Shown here piece after piece: positions 9,565 to 18,198 of a stretch of DNA of 64,000 nucleotides. The DNA is taken from the NCBI GenBank assembly GCA_963704565.1, contig OY969917.1:3038001-3102000 (forward strand), read 5' to 3'. Source of the stretch: Rhodoblastus sp963704565. GTDB lineage: Bacteria; Pseudomonadota; Alphaproteobacteria; Rhizobiales; Beijerinckiaceae. How positions within the stretch are numbered: position 1 is the first letter of the stretch; every line of letters starts with the position of its first letter. Below the pieces are notes generated by a model that saw only the letters and a program-made list of their open reading frames with translations, did no database searches and had not been told where the DNA came from. A program made the translations under genes and the position numbers.

Positions 9565-10442
9565 ATTTCCTCCGTGGCGTCGGAACCGAGCTTTTCGAGC
9601 GCCGATCCTACGCCTTTCCGCCGTGAATTTCCTAAAATTTTATTATCGAAGCTCAGGTCGGCGATCCGCGCCTCGGCCAGCGCGCGCACCCTGTTTTCCG
9701 TCTCCAGCGCGATGGATTTGCGGTCGCTGTCGGCGCGAAAAGCCAGCGGCGCGCCAAAACGCACCCGGCAATCCACCGGCGCGCTTTTCAGCAGCAGCCA
9801 GATATGGGGCGCGAGATCGGCGTCGCCGAACCAGGCCAGGGCGCGGCGGCTCGCCTCATCGAGCGGCTTGCCCCTGGAATGGGTGTAAACGATCGCCGCC
9901 GGCTGGATCGTCACCTCGGCGACCTCGGGGAAAAGGCGTAAGGCGTCGCGCGCCGCCGCGAAATGCGACGGCTTGAAACTCAGAACCCCCGCGCCGTCGG
10001 TGGAGGTTCCTTCGCCGAACAGCAGGACATCCTCGCCGGCGACCATCTTTTGCGCCATCAGCGCATTCACGCGGGGCACGTCGGCGCGGCTGTCGCGGCG
10101 CACGAAAATCGTGTCCTGGACCTTGGCGAAAGCGCCGAGAACCGGCCAGCCCGCAACCTCGCTCTTGGCGACGAAACAGGGCGTTTCGCGGCTCGCCAGG
10201 GCGAGAATGTCGCTCCAGGACACATGATTGGCGACGATCATGCGGGGTTTCGGCCCCAGAAGCGCTTCGCCCTCGAAATGAACCCGCAGGCCGAGCAGGG
10301 CGCAGATGGTCCGCGAGAAAAAGACCGGAATTTTTTCGGCCAGGGCCCAGCCGCGCCGGCGCGCCAAAGCCTGAACCGGCGCGCCGAAGCAATAGAAGCC
10401 CACCAGGGCCAGGACCAATGAAAACGCTCGAAAATAAGCCAT
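9561..10442 (-). CDS. plsC: 1-acyl-sn-glycerol-3-phosphate acyltransferase family
   Basis: A 293-residue PlsC-type acyltransferase, one N-terminal hydrophobic segment (YFRAFSLVLALVGFYCFG) followed by the catalytic HX4D motif NHVSWSD and the glycerol-phosphate-binding FGEGTSTDG. It probably acylates lysophosphatidate in the inner membrane. In rhizobia a related protein at a similar location (OlsA-like) acts on lyso-ornithine lipid, and sequence alone does not separate the two. The ATG at 10442 is clear. The gene sits between rimI and miaB, where many relatives carry a fur-type gene. Confidence 0.88.
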   Translation of the reverse strand: MAYFRAFSLVLALVGFYCFGAPVQALARRRGWALAEKIPVFFSRTICALLGLRVHFEGEALLGPKPRMIVANHVSWSDILALASRETPCFVAKSEVAGWPVLGAFAKVQDTIFVRRDSRADVPRVNALMAQKMVAGEDVLLFGEGTSTDGAGVLSFKPSHFAAARDALRLFPEVAEVTIQPAAIVYTHSRGKPLDEASRRALAWFGDADLAPHIWLLLKSAPVDCRVRFGAPLAFRADSDRKSIALETENRVRALAEARIADLSFDNKILGNSRRKGVGSALEKLGSDATEEI

Positions 10443-10489
10443 TGCCGCCGGTTAGGTCGATGTCATGACATATTTATGACCGCTTGCGC

Positions 10490-10530
10490 GGCCAAGGGGA
10501 TCAGGCCAAGGGGATCAGGCCAAGGTCTCA
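10490..10530. repeat. Short imperfect tandem repeat, 14-bp unit
   Basis: The unit GGCCAAGGGGATCA occurs at 10490-10503 and 10504-10517, followed by a degenerate copy GGCCAAGGTCTCA to 10530. It lies between plsC and rimI and runs into the rimI stop codon. It looks like replication slippage. Confidence 0.8.
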
Positions 10531-11013
10531 GGCCAAAGCGCGGCGCATGATCAGGGCGTCGCCGGCTTTGCCTTCGGCCTTTGCATAATAGCTTTTGCGC
10601 CGGCCTTCGACGGCGAAGCCAAAACGACGGTAAAGCGCCAGCGCCGCCGCATTGGCCTCATCGACTTCCAGGAACAGGTTCCTGACCCTGAACGCCGCCA
10701 GCCGCGCCAGATGAGCGGCCAGCAGCCGTTGTCCATGGCCGTGGCGGCGGAAGCCGGGTGCGACGACAAGGGTCAGCACTTCGGCTTCGTCCGCCGCGCG
10801 GCGCGACAGGATGAAGCTGGCGAGGCTGGATCCGATCTCAATTCCATCCGCGACACAGGCCGGCTCGTTGATCAGGGCCTCGAATTCCGCCACCGACCAG
10901 GAATGGGCGAAACTCGTCCGGTGCAGTCGGGCGCAAGCCGCCGCGTCGGCGCCGCGAAGCCGGCGAGAGGTGGCGGGCGCGTCGCGCCAGCCGAAGAAGA
11001 AGGGCGCCTTCAT
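10528..11013 (-). CDS. rimI: Ribosomal protein S18 alanine N-acetyltransferase (GNAT)
   Basis: A 161-residue GNAT acetyltransferase. The acetyl-CoA loop is VVAPGFRRHGHGQRLL and the C-terminal motif NAAALALYRRFGFAVEGRRK is typical of RimI. RimI acetylates the N-terminus of ribosomal protein S18. The ATG at 11013 overlaps the tsaB stop as ATGA, and the tsaB-rimI pairing is conserved widely. The last codons run into a short tandem repeat. Confidence 0.9.
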   Translation of the reverse strand: MKAPFFFGWRDAPATSRRLRGADAAACARLHRTSFAHSWSVAEFEALINEPACVADGIEIGSSLASFILSRRAADEAEVLTLVVAPGFRRHGHGQRLLAAHLARLAAFRVRNLFLEVDEANAAALALYRRFGFAVEGRRKSYYAKAEGKAGDALIMRRALA

Positions 11014-11702
11014 GGAAGGTCCAGCCTCGGGGCGGGCCGTTTCGCCGGCTGGGCGTCCGGGGCTTTGAGATAGATCGGCCGCGCCGGCGCATTGCCGGGC
11101 GAGGCGGCGAGACCCAGCCGGGCGACGGCGAGGATGTCGGGGGCCGCCGCGCCATTCACGACCATTATGTCCGCGCCGGACAGGGCCGCCTCGTCGCGCA
11201 GCAGCAGCGCGCCCGATCCGGCCGCGCGCACGCGAGCGCCGCCGAGCAGCCGGCAGGCGTCCTTCACCGCCAGAATACGCGGCGACGTGAGGAGGCGGCC
11301 GCCCGGACCATAGGCGGAAAAATAGACATGGCCATGCCGCGCGTCGATCGCGGTGGCGACAATGCCATCGGCCTCTCCCGCCAGCAGCGGCGCGGCGAAA
11401 GCGGCCAAAGTCGAGACGCCGACAACATCGAGGCCACGCGCCAGCGCGATCCCGCGCGCGGCGGCGACGCCGATGCGAATGCCGGTAAAGGAGCCCGGCC
11501 CGACGGTCACGGCGACGCGATCGAGCGAGGCGAATCCGCCCTCGACCTTGGCCATGAGCTTTTCGATCATCGGCATCAGCGCTTCGGCGTGGCCCTTCTC
11601 CATGGCCACGGAGTCGCGCGCGACCGGCTCGTCGGCCCCCTCGTCGAGAACGCAGACGGAAACAGCCGGCAGAGCCGTGTCGATCGCGAGTATGCGCGTC
11701 AC
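11010..11702 (-). CDS. tsaB: tRNA threonylcarbamoyladenosine biosynthesis protein TsaB
   Basis: TsaB, 230 residues, is an ASKHA-fold partner of TsaD in making t6A37 of ANN-decoding tRNAs. It opens with ILAIDTALPAVSVCVL and has EKGHAEALMPMIEKLM and VTVGPGSFTGIRIGVAAARG, all standard TsaB segments. The start is a GTG at 11702 with AGAGGA about 10 nt upstream. It is followed by rimI with a four-base overlap. Confidence 0.94.
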   Translation of the reverse strand: MTRILAIDTALPAVSVCVLDEGADEPVARDSVAMEKGHAEALMPMIEKLMAKVEGGFASLDRVAVTVGPGSFTGIRIGVAAARGIALARGLDVVGVSTLAAFAAPLLAGEADGIVATAIDARHGHVYFSAYGPGGRLLTSPRILAVKDACRLLGGARVRAAGSGALLLRDEAALSGADIMVVNGAAAPDILAVARLGLAASPGNAPARPIYLKAPDAQPAKRPAPRLDLP

Positions 11703-11742
11703 GCCAGCCGTTTCCTCTCGACAACAAGGCCCATGCGGGGTT

Positions 11743-12300
11743 TCAGATCTGCTCGACGGATGTCACTTCCGGCACGAAATGGCAGATCAGGTTCTGCACG
11801 CCGCGCTTGAGCGTCGCGGTCGAGGACGGGCAGCCGGAACAGGCGCCCTTCATTTTCAGATAGACCACGCCGTCCTTGAAGCCCCGGAACATGATGTCGC
11901 CGCCGTCCGCCGCCACGGCGGGGCGGACGCGCGTTTCGAGCAGTTCCTTGACCTTGGCCACGATTTCCGCGTGTTCAGGCGCGAAATATTCGTCCTGCGC
12001 GGGCTCGCCGCCGGCGCCGTGGGCCAGGACCGGCGCGCCGGAGGTGAAATGCTCCATGATGACGCCGAGAATGGCCGGCTTGAGATATTGCCAATCGCCG
12101 GAGGATTTCGTGACCGAGATGAAATCGGGTCCGAAAAACACGCCGCTGATCCCGCCGATGCCGAAAATGGCGCTCGCCAGCGGCGAGGCCTCGGCGGCCT
12201 GCGCGCTCGGCATGTCGACGGGCGCGCCGTCGAGCACTGTGACGCCGGGAATGAATTTCACGGTCGCGGGATTGGGCGTCGCTTCAGTCTGGATGAACAT
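11743..12300 (-). CDS. NifU-like Fe-S cluster carrier (NfuA type)
   Basis: A 185-residue protein with an N-terminal Nfu_N domain (MFIQTEATPNPATVKFIPG) and a C-terminal NifU-like domain whose CxxC is in KGACSGCPSSTATLKRG. Such proteins receive and deliver [4Fe-4S] clusters. A plausible client here is MiaB, encoded a few genes away; this is inference. The ATG at 12300 is clear. About 100 bp separates it from trpS upstream. Confidence 0.93.
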   Translation of the reverse strand: MFIQTEATPNPATVKFIPGVTVLDGAPVDMPSAQAAEASPLASAIFGIGGISGVFFGPDFISVTKSSGDWQYLKPAILGVIMEHFTSGAPVLAHGAGGEPAQDEYFAPEHAEIVAKVKELLETRVRPAVAADGGDIMFRGFKDGVVYLKMKGACSGCPSSTATLKRGVQNLICHFVPEVTSVEQI

Positions 12301-12400
12301 TCATGCCTCCGATATCTTCCGGTTCAAGGCCGGAGATGGTTCCTCTGGATAGATAAGCCTTTCGCCAAAAGAGTGAAAGGCCGGACATTTCGCGACGCGT

Positions 12401-13435
12401 TCAGCGAATGAACCCGAGGATGTCCTTGACCTGGGCCATGTTCGGCTCGGCGATGGCGCGCGCGCGCTTCGCCCCGTCGCGCAGGACGGTATCGATATAG
12501 CCGGGATCGGCTTCAAGCCGCCGCATTTCGGCGCCGATCGGACCCAGTTGCGTCACCGCGAGGTCGATCAAGGCCTGTTTGAAGGTCGAGAATTGCGCCC
12601 CGCCGAACTGCTGGAGCACGGCTTCCGGCGTCGAATCGCTCAAGGCCGCGAAAATTCCGACCAGATTTTCGGCCTCGGGACGCCCGTTCAAGCCGTCCTT
12701 GTCCGCCGGCAAGGGTTCGGGATCGGTCTTGGCCTTGCGCACCTTCTGGGCGATGGCGTCGGAATCGTCGGACAGGTTGATGCGCGAAAATTCCGACGGG
12801 TCGGATTTGGACATTTTCTTGGTCCCGTCGCGCAGGCTCATCACCCGCGCCGCCGGACCCTGGATCAAGGGCGCCGGCAAGGGGAAAAAGCCGCCCTCAT
12901 GGCCGTTGTCGGCGATGGATTCGGCGAAATCGTTGTTGAATTTCTGCGCGATGTCGCGCGCCAGTTCGATATGCTGCTTCTGATCCTCGCCGACCGGCAC
13001 ATGGGTCGCCTTGTAAAGCAGGATGTCCGCCGCCATCAAAGTCGGATAGGCGAAAAGGCCGATCGAGGCGTTCTCGCGATCCTTGCCCGCCTTTTCCTTG
13101 AACTGGGTCATGCGGTTGAGCCAGCCGATGCGCGCGACGCAATTGAAAACCCAGGCCAGCTCCGCATGTTCGGCGATCTGGCTTTGATTGAAGATGATGT
13201 TCTTGGCCGGATCGACCCCGGAGGCGATATAGGCGGCGGCGATCCTGCGGATCGCCTGACGCAGCTCCTTGGGATCCTGGGGCACGGTGATCGCGTGCAG
13301 ATCGACCACGCAGAACAGGCATTCGTGGGTCTTTTGCAACGCGACGAATTTGACGATGGCGCCGAGATAATTGCCGAGATGGAGATTTCCAGTCGGCTGG
13401 ATGCCGGAAAAGACGCGTTCGGGGAAGGAGGTCAT
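12401..13435 (-). CDS. trpS: Tryptophanyl-tRNA synthetase
   Basis: A class Ic aminoacyl-tRNA synthetase of 344 residues charging tRNA-Trp. The HIGH-equivalent is GIQPTGNLHLGNYLGA at residue 11 onward and the second signature is KKMSKSDPSEFS. The length is normal. The start ATG at 13435 has a GGAG-type site upstream. It is transcribed toward nfuA and tsaB on the minus strand. Confidence 0.97.
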   Translation of the reverse strand: MTSFPERVFSGIQPTGNLHLGNYLGAIVKFVALQKTHECLFCVVDLHAITVPQDPKELRQAIRRIAAAYIASGVDPAKNIIFNQSQIAEHAELAWVFNCVARIGWLNRMTQFKEKAGKDRENASIGLFAYPTLMAADILLYKATHVPVGEDQKQHIELARDIAQKFNNDFAESIADNGHEGGFFPLPAPLIQGPAARVMSLRDGTKKMSKSDPSEFSRINLSDDSDAIAQKVRKAKTDPEPLPADKDGLNGRPEAENLVGIFAALSDSTPEAVLQQFGGAQFSTFKQALIDLAVTQLGPIGAEMRRLEADPGYIDTVLRDGAKRARAIAEPNMAQVKDILGFIR

Positions 13436-13530
13436 CGCGATCCGCCAGGGGGTGAAAGTTTGACCGTCTTATGGCCGCGCGCGAAATTCCTGGCAAGGGC
13501 GCGCGAAAAATCATCAATCGCCTGCGAACA

Positions 13531-14832
13531 TCACAAGATAAACCGGCTCAGGTCGACATTGCGCGACAATTCGCCGACACGCGCCTCGACGTAAGGGCCA
13601 TCGACCGTCACGATCTGGCCGGAATGGTCGGCCGCCGCAAAGCTGACCTCGTCCAGCACCCGCTCCATCACCGTCTGCAAGCGCCGCGCGCCGATATTCT
13701 CGACGCTCGAATTGACCTGAACCGCGACGCGCGCCAGGGTTTCGATGGCGTCCGGGGTGAAGTCCAGCGTGACGCCCTCGGTCGCCAGCAGGGCGCAATA
13801 TTGCTTGGTCAGGCTGGCCTCGGGCTGGGTCAGGATGCGTTTGAAATCCTCCTCGTCGAGCGAGGACAATTCGACGCGAATCGGCAGGCGGCCCTGCAGT
13901 TCGGGCAGAAGGTCCGACGGCTTGGCGACATGGAAGGCGCCCGAGGCGATGAACAGGATGTGATCCGTCTTCACCGCGCCATGCTTGGTCGCCACCGTCG
14001 TGCCCTCGATCAGCGGCAGCAGATCGCGCTGCACCCCCTCGCGCGACACGTCGCCGGCGCGGCCCTCGCGGGCGCAGATCTTGTCGATCTCGTCGAGAAA
14101 GACGATGCCGTTGTTTTCGACTTCGCGAATCGCCAGACGCACGATCTCGTCCTGGTCGAGCAGCTTTTCGCTCTCCTCGGCCTCCAGCGGCTCGCGCGCG
14201 TCTTTGACTGCGAGTTTCTGGCTCTTGGCGCGATTGGCCTTGCCGAAAATATCGCCCAGTGAAATCGCGCCGACCGAGGCGCCCGGCATGTTGGGCAGTT
14301 CGAACATCGGCGTGGAGGACGAGGAAGACGAGGCGATCTCCACCTCGATTTCCTTGTCTTCCAGCTCGCCGGCGCGCAATTTGCGCCGGAACGCGTCGCG
14401 GGTCGCGGCGCTGGCGCTGGCGCCGACCAGAGCGGTCACGATCCGCTCCTCCGCCGCATGCTGGGCGCGGGCGGAAACATCCTTGCGCTTGGTCTGCTTG
14501 ACCAAGGCTATGCCGATCTCGACGAGATCGCGGACGATCTGCTCGACGTCGCGGCCGACATAGCCGACTTCGGTGAATTTGGTCGCCTCGACCTTGAGGA
14601 AGGGCGCATTGGCGAGGCGGGCGAGGCGGCGGGCGATTTCGGTCTTGCCGCAGCCGGTCGGGCCGATCATCAGAATGTTCTTGGGCAAAACCTCCTCGCG
14701 CATCGCGCCTTCGAGGCGCAGGCGCCGCCAGCGATTGCGCAAGGCGATCGCCACCGCCCGCTTGGCGTCCTTCTGGCCGACGATATAGCGGTCCAGTTCG
14801 GAAACGATTTCCCGTGGAGAAAGGTCAGTCAT
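13531..14832 (-). CDS. hslU: ATP-dependent protease ATPase subunit HslU
   Basis: HslU (ClpY) is the AAA+ unfoldase of the HslUV proteasome-like protease. The Walker A is MIGPTGCGKTEIARRLA and the Walker B is GIVFLDEIDK. The C-terminal tail DLSRFIL, which docks into HslV to activate it, is present. It is 433 residues with an insertion (I) domain rich in charged residues. It lies 27 bp after hslV, forming the usual hslVU operon divergent from the histidine genes. Confidence 0.97.
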   Translation of the reverse strand: MTDLSPREIVSELDRYIVGQKDAKRAVAIALRNRWRRLRLEGAMREEVLPKNILMIGPTGCGKTEIARRLARLANAPFLKVEATKFTEVGYVGRDVEQIVRDLVEIGIALVKQTKRKDVSARAQHAAEERIVTALVGASASAATRDAFRRKLRAGELEDKEIEVEIASSSSSSTPMFELPNMPGASVGAISLGDIFGKANRAKSQKLAVKDAREPLEAEESEKLLDQDEIVRLAIREVENNGIVFLDEIDKICAREGRAGDVSREGVQRDLLPLIEGTTVATKHGAVKTDHILFIASGAFHVAKPSDLLPELQGRLPIRVELSSLDEEDFKRILTQPEASLTKQYCALLATEGVTLDFTPDAIETLARVAVQVNSSVENIGARRLQTVMERVLDEVSFAAADHSGQIVTVDGPYVEARVGELSRNVDLSRFIL

Positions 14833-14859
14833 GGGGCGGAGCCTGAAATGTCGCTCGCG

Positions 14860-15429
14860 TCAGAGCGAATCGATGGTTTCGACGACGATATTGGTATTGG
14901 TGTAAACGCAGATCTCCGCCGCGATCTGGAGCGCGCGCCGGGCGATGGCCTCGGCGTCGAGATCGGTGTCGATCAGGGCGCGGGCGGCGGCCAGCGCATA
15001 ATTGCCGCCGGAGCCTATGCCCATGACCACGCCCTGCGCCGAGGGTTCGGGCTCAAGCACGTCGCCCGTGCCGGTGAGAACCAGGGCGGCGCTTTTGTCG
15101 GCCACCAGCATCATGGCCTCCAGCCGGCGCAGATAGCGGTCGGTGCGCCAGTCCTTGGCGAGTTCGACGCAGGCGCGCAGAAGCTGGCCGGAATATTGCT
15201 CCAGCTTGGCCTCAAGGCGCTCGCTGAGGGTGAAGGCGTCGGCGGTCGCCCCGGCGAAGCCGATGATCACCTGCCCCTTGCCGAGCCGGCGCACCTTGCG
15301 GGCGTTGCCCTTGATGATGGTCTGGCCGAGGCTGACCTGTCCGTCCCCGGCGATGACGGTCTTGCCGCCTTTGCGCACCAGCACGATGGTGGTGGCGTGC
15401 ATGGAGGGCGCGCCCGATTGGTCCGTCAT
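14860..15429 (-). CDS. hslV: ATP-dependent protease peptidase subunit HslV
   Basis: HslV (ClpQ) is the threonine peptidase of HslUV. After processing, the mature chain starts at the Thr pair in MHATTIVLVRKGGKTV. GSGGNYALAAARAL is the conserved C-terminal region. The ATG at 15429 gives 189 residues, including a short propeptide. A TTG at 15444 in the same frame is less likely. Its 5' region is shared with the divergent hisB and contains a palindromic repeat element. Confidence 0.95.
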   Translation of the reverse strand: MTDQSGAPSMHATTIVLVRKGGKTVIAGDGQVSLGQTIIKGNARKVRRLGKGQVIIGFAGATADAFTLSERLEAKLEQYSGQLLRACVELAKDWRTDRYLRRLEAMMLVADKSAALVLTGTGDVLEPEPSAQGVVMGIGSGGNYALAAARALIDTDLDAEAIARRALQIAAEICVYTNTNIVVETIDSL

Positions 15430-15598
15430 GATCGAAACCCGCAAAACGCCGTCGCCTTTGACGGCCGGACCCGCATCTATGGCCTGCCTGTGGCAATGAC
15501 AAGCCTTTTGCGGTTAGAGTGGCGCGCGGAGGCGCCATTTGCTATGACCCGTGGCGTTCGGCCGGCTTGAGAAAAATTTTTAAGCGCACGGGCCGGCC

Positions 15599-15700
15599 AG
15601 AGCATTTTCCGTTCCTTCGGAATCGGGAAATGCCCCAGCTTATTGTTTAAACGCATATTCTTGTCCAAAAAGTCTGCAACTTTTTGGGAATATGCTCTAG
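15599..15700 (-). repeat. Dispersed palindromic repeat, copy 1
   Basis: A 102-bp element bounded by AGAGCAT and ATGCTCTAG. It contains a perfect hairpin CCAAAAAGT-N5-ACTTTTTGG and a second small hairpin around TTCCTTCGGAA. In inverted orientation it matches the element at 50870-50974 over most of its length, with one variable stretch in the middle. It lies between hslV and hisB and may act as a transcript-end or mRNA-stability structure. Confidence 0.85.
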
Positions 15701-15718
15701 GCCGCAATGGGACTGCAA

Positions 15719-16309
15719 ATGACGCGACAGGCAGAGATCAAACGCACGACCAAAGAGACGGATATCGCGGTCAAGCTGACGATCGACGGCGGCGGCGCGA
15801 GCAAGGTTTCGACCGGGATCGGCTTTTTCGATCACATGCTCGACCAGTTGGCGCGCCATTCGCTGATGGACATTGAAATCACCGCCAGCGGCGATCTGCA
15901 TATCGATCAGCACCATACGGTGGAAGATGTCGGCATCGCCCTGGGCCAGGCCCTGAAAAAGGCGGCGGGCGATTTTCGCGGAATCGTGCGCTATGCCGAC
16001 GCTTTTGCGCCGATGGACGAAACCCTGACCCGCGTCGCCATCGACGTGTCGGGCCGGCCGTTTCTGGTGTTCCGCACCGAAATCCCGCAGGCGAAGATCG
16101 GCGAATTCGACACCGAGCTGGTGCGCGAGTTCTTTCAGGCTTTCGCTCAGCACGCGGCGATCACGCTGCATATCGAGACGCTTTATGGCGGCAACAGCCA
16201 CCATATCGTCGAATCCTGCTTCAAGGGCGTGGCGCGGGCGCTCGGCGCGGCGCTGGCGATCGACCCGCGGCAGAAGGAGCGCATTCCCTCGACCAAGGGC
16301 ATGCTGTGA
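15719..16309 (+). CDS. hisB: Imidazoleglycerol-phosphate dehydratase
   Basis: HisB (IGPD) performs step six of histidine synthesis. The metal-binding motifs GFFDHMLDQLARHS, HHTVEDVGIALGQAL and HHIVESCFKG are intact. I prefer the ATG at 15719 (MTRQAEIKRTTKET, 196 residues) with GGGA about 6 nt upstream; the ATG at 15707 is an alternative adding four residues. It is the first gene of hisB-DUF2628-hisH-hisA-hisF-hisE-coaA. Confidence 0.96.
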   Translation: MTRQAEIKRTTKETDIAVKLTIDGGGASKVSTGIGFFDHMLDQLARHSLMDIEITASGDLHIDQHHTVEDVGIALGQALKKAAGDFRGIVRYADAFAPMDETLTRVAIDVSGRPFLVFRTEIPQAKIGEFDTELVREFFQAFAQHAAITLHIETLYGGNSHHIVESCFKGVARALGAALAIDPRQKERIPSTKGML

Positions 16310-16326
16310 CGCCGCGAGGAAGCGCC

Positions 16327-16794
16327 ATGAATCTCTACGCGGTTTTCCTTCCGGCCGATGACGGCGACCTGGAGCGCGCGGCTTTCGTCAAGCAGGGCTT
16401 TTCGCGCGAAGCCTTTCTGCTGACGCCCTTCTGGGCGGCGCGCAAGAAATTATGGGGCGCGCTCGCAATGTGGCTGGCCTGGGCCGCGATCGCGGCAGGA
16501 CTCGCCTGGGCGCTCAAGCTCAACGCCGATGTGGCGGGACTGGTCTATCTGATCGGCGCTTTCGCTTTCGGGCTGGAAGGCGAAAGTCTGGAGCAATCCC
16601 GTCTGACGAAGTCGGGGTTCGCCTTGCAAGCTCTGGCTTTGGGCGGCTCACGGCGCGAGGCGGAAGAGATTTTTTTCGAAGGACCGGCCAAGGATCTGCC
16701 GCCGCCGGCGCCTGAGGCCGGCGACGAGCCGGCGCCGCCGGCCGCATCGGCCGGGGCCATCGACCTGCTGGGCCTTTTTCATCCGGGGAATTGA
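16327..16794 (+). CDS. DUF2628 membrane protein
   Basis: A 155-residue protein of unknown function with two hydrophobic segments (around LWGALAMWLAWAAIAAGLAW and VAGLVYLIGAFAFGLEG) and a Pro/Ala-rich C-terminus. It matches my memory of DUF2628 proteins found between hisB and hisH in many alphaproteobacteria, which suggests a conserved but unexplained link to the operon. The ATG at 16327 has GAGGA 6 nt upstream. Confidence 0.8.
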   Translation: MNLYAVFLPADDGDLERAAFVKQGFSREAFLLTPFWAARKKLWGALAMWLAWAAIAAGLAWALKLNADVAGLVYLIGAFAFGLEGESLEQSRLTKSGFALQALALGGSRREAEEIFFEGPAKDLPPPAPEAGDEPAPPAASAGAIDLLGLFHPGN

Positions 16795-16798
16795 AGAA

Positions 16799-17449
16799 TT
16801 GAACGTCGCGATCATCGATTACGGCTCCGGCAACCTGCATTCAGCCGCCAAGGCTTTCGAGCGCGCCGCCCGCGACAGCGGAATCGCGGCCTCGATCCAG
16901 GTCACGTCCGACCCTCACGCCGTCGCGCGGGCCGACCGCATCGTGCTTCCAGGCGTCGGCGCCTTTCCCGATTGCCGCGCCGGCCTGCTCGCCATCGACG
17001 GCATGGTCGAGGCTCTGGACGAGGGCGTGCGGGGAAAAGGCAAGCCTTTCCTGGGCATCTGCGTCGGCATGCAATTATTGGCCGAACGCGGGCTGGAGCA
17101 TCATGAAACGCCCGGCCTCGGCTGGATCGAGGGGACGGTCTCGGCCATCGCGCCAAGCGATCCCAAGCTGAAAATCCCCCATATGGGCTGGAACAATTTG
17201 GCGCCGCGCCGCGCCCATCCGGTGTTCGAAGGCCTCGCGACGGGGGAGAACGGCCAGAACGCCTATTTCGTCCATTCCTTCCATCTCGTCGCCTCCAACG
17301 CCGACGATGTGATCGCCACAACCGATTACGGCGGCGCGCTGACGGCGGCGGTGGGGCGCGACACGATTGTCGGCGTGCAATTTCATCCCGAAAAGAGCCA
17401 GGCCTTCGGCTTGCGGCTGATTTCCAATTTTTTGAGGTGGCGTCCGTGA
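16799..17449 (+). CDS. hisH: Imidazole glycerol phosphate synthase, glutaminase subunit
   Basis: HisH releases ammonia from glutamine for HisF. The nucleophile Cys is in FLGICVGMQLL, the His-Glu pair is in VQFHPEKSQ, and the N-terminus IIDYGSGNLHSAAKAFERA is typical. The start is a TTG at 16799 five bases after the DUF2628 stop. It ends in a four-base GTGA overlap with hisA. Confidence 0.96.
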   Translation: MNVAIIDYGSGNLHSAAKAFERAARDSGIAASIQVTSDPHAVARADRIVLPGVGAFPDCRAGLLAIDGMVEALDEGVRGKGKPFLGICVGMQLLAERGLEHHETPGLGWIEGTVSAIAPSDPKLKIPHMGWNNLAPRRAHPVFEGLATGENGQNAYFVHSFHLVASNADDVIATTDYGGALTAAVGRDTIVGVQFHPEKSQAFGLRLISNFLRWRP

Positions 17450-18186
17450 TTCTGTTTCCGGCAATCGATCTCAAGGGCGGGCAATGCGTCCGTCTGGTCC
17501 ATGGCGACATGGCGCTGGCCACCGTTTTCAACGACGATCCGACCGCACAGGCCCTGACTTTCGAGCGCCAGGGCTTCGAATATCTCCATGTCGTCGATCT
17601 CGATGGGGCCTTCGCCGGCAAGCCGATCAACGCCCAGGCCGTCGAAAAGGTTCTGGCGGCCCTGACCCGCATGCCGGTCCAGCTCGGCGGCGGCATCCGC
17701 GACATGCGCACCATCGACGGCTGGCTGGAAAAAGGCATTGCGCGGGTCATCATCGGCACGGCCGCCGTGCGCGATCCCGCTTTGGTGCGCGAGGCCGCCC
17801 GCCGCCATCCCGGCAAGATCGCCATCGGCGTCGACGCCCGCGACGGCCTGGTCGCGGTCGAGGGCTGGGCCAAATCGTCCCAGCTCACGGCGGTCGAACT
17901 GGGCAAGAGATTCGAAGACGCCGGCGTCGCCGCGATCATTTACACCGACATTTCCCGCGACGGCGTGCTCAAGGGCCTGAATATCGAGGCGACGCTGGCG
18001 CTGGCGAACAGCCTGTCGATTCCGGTGATCGCTTCCGGCGGACTCGCCTCGATCGCCGATATCGAAAGGCTGCTGGAGCCGGATTGCGCGCGTCTCGCCG
18101 GAGCCATCACCGGCCGGGCGCTTTATGACGGCCGGCTCGACCCCGAGCGGGCGTTAAAGCTCATCAAGTCGAAATGCGCCGCCTGA
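17446..18186 (+). CDS. hisA: ProFAR isomerase
   Basis: HisA is the (beta-alpha)8-barrel isomerase acting on ProFAR. Catalytic Asp residues are in LFPAIDLKGGQCVRL and YTDISRDGVLKG. I chose the GTG at 17446, overlapping the hisH TGA, because it has GAGG about 8 nt upstream and gives the conserved N-terminus (246 residues). A GTG three codons earlier is possible. Confidence 0.96.
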   Translation: MILFPAIDLKGGQCVRLVHGDMALATVFNDDPTAQALTFERQGFEYLHVVDLDGAFAGKPINAQAVEKVLAALTRMPVQLGGGIRDMRTIDGWLEKGIARVIIGTAAVRDPALVREAARRHPGKIAIGVDARDGLVAVEGWAKSSQLTAVELGKRFEDAGVAAIIYTDISRDGVLKGLNIEATLALANSLSIPVIASGGLASIADIERLLEPDCARLAGAITGRALYDGRLDPERALKLIKSKCAA

Positions 18187-18198
18187 GGGGAGGGTAAT

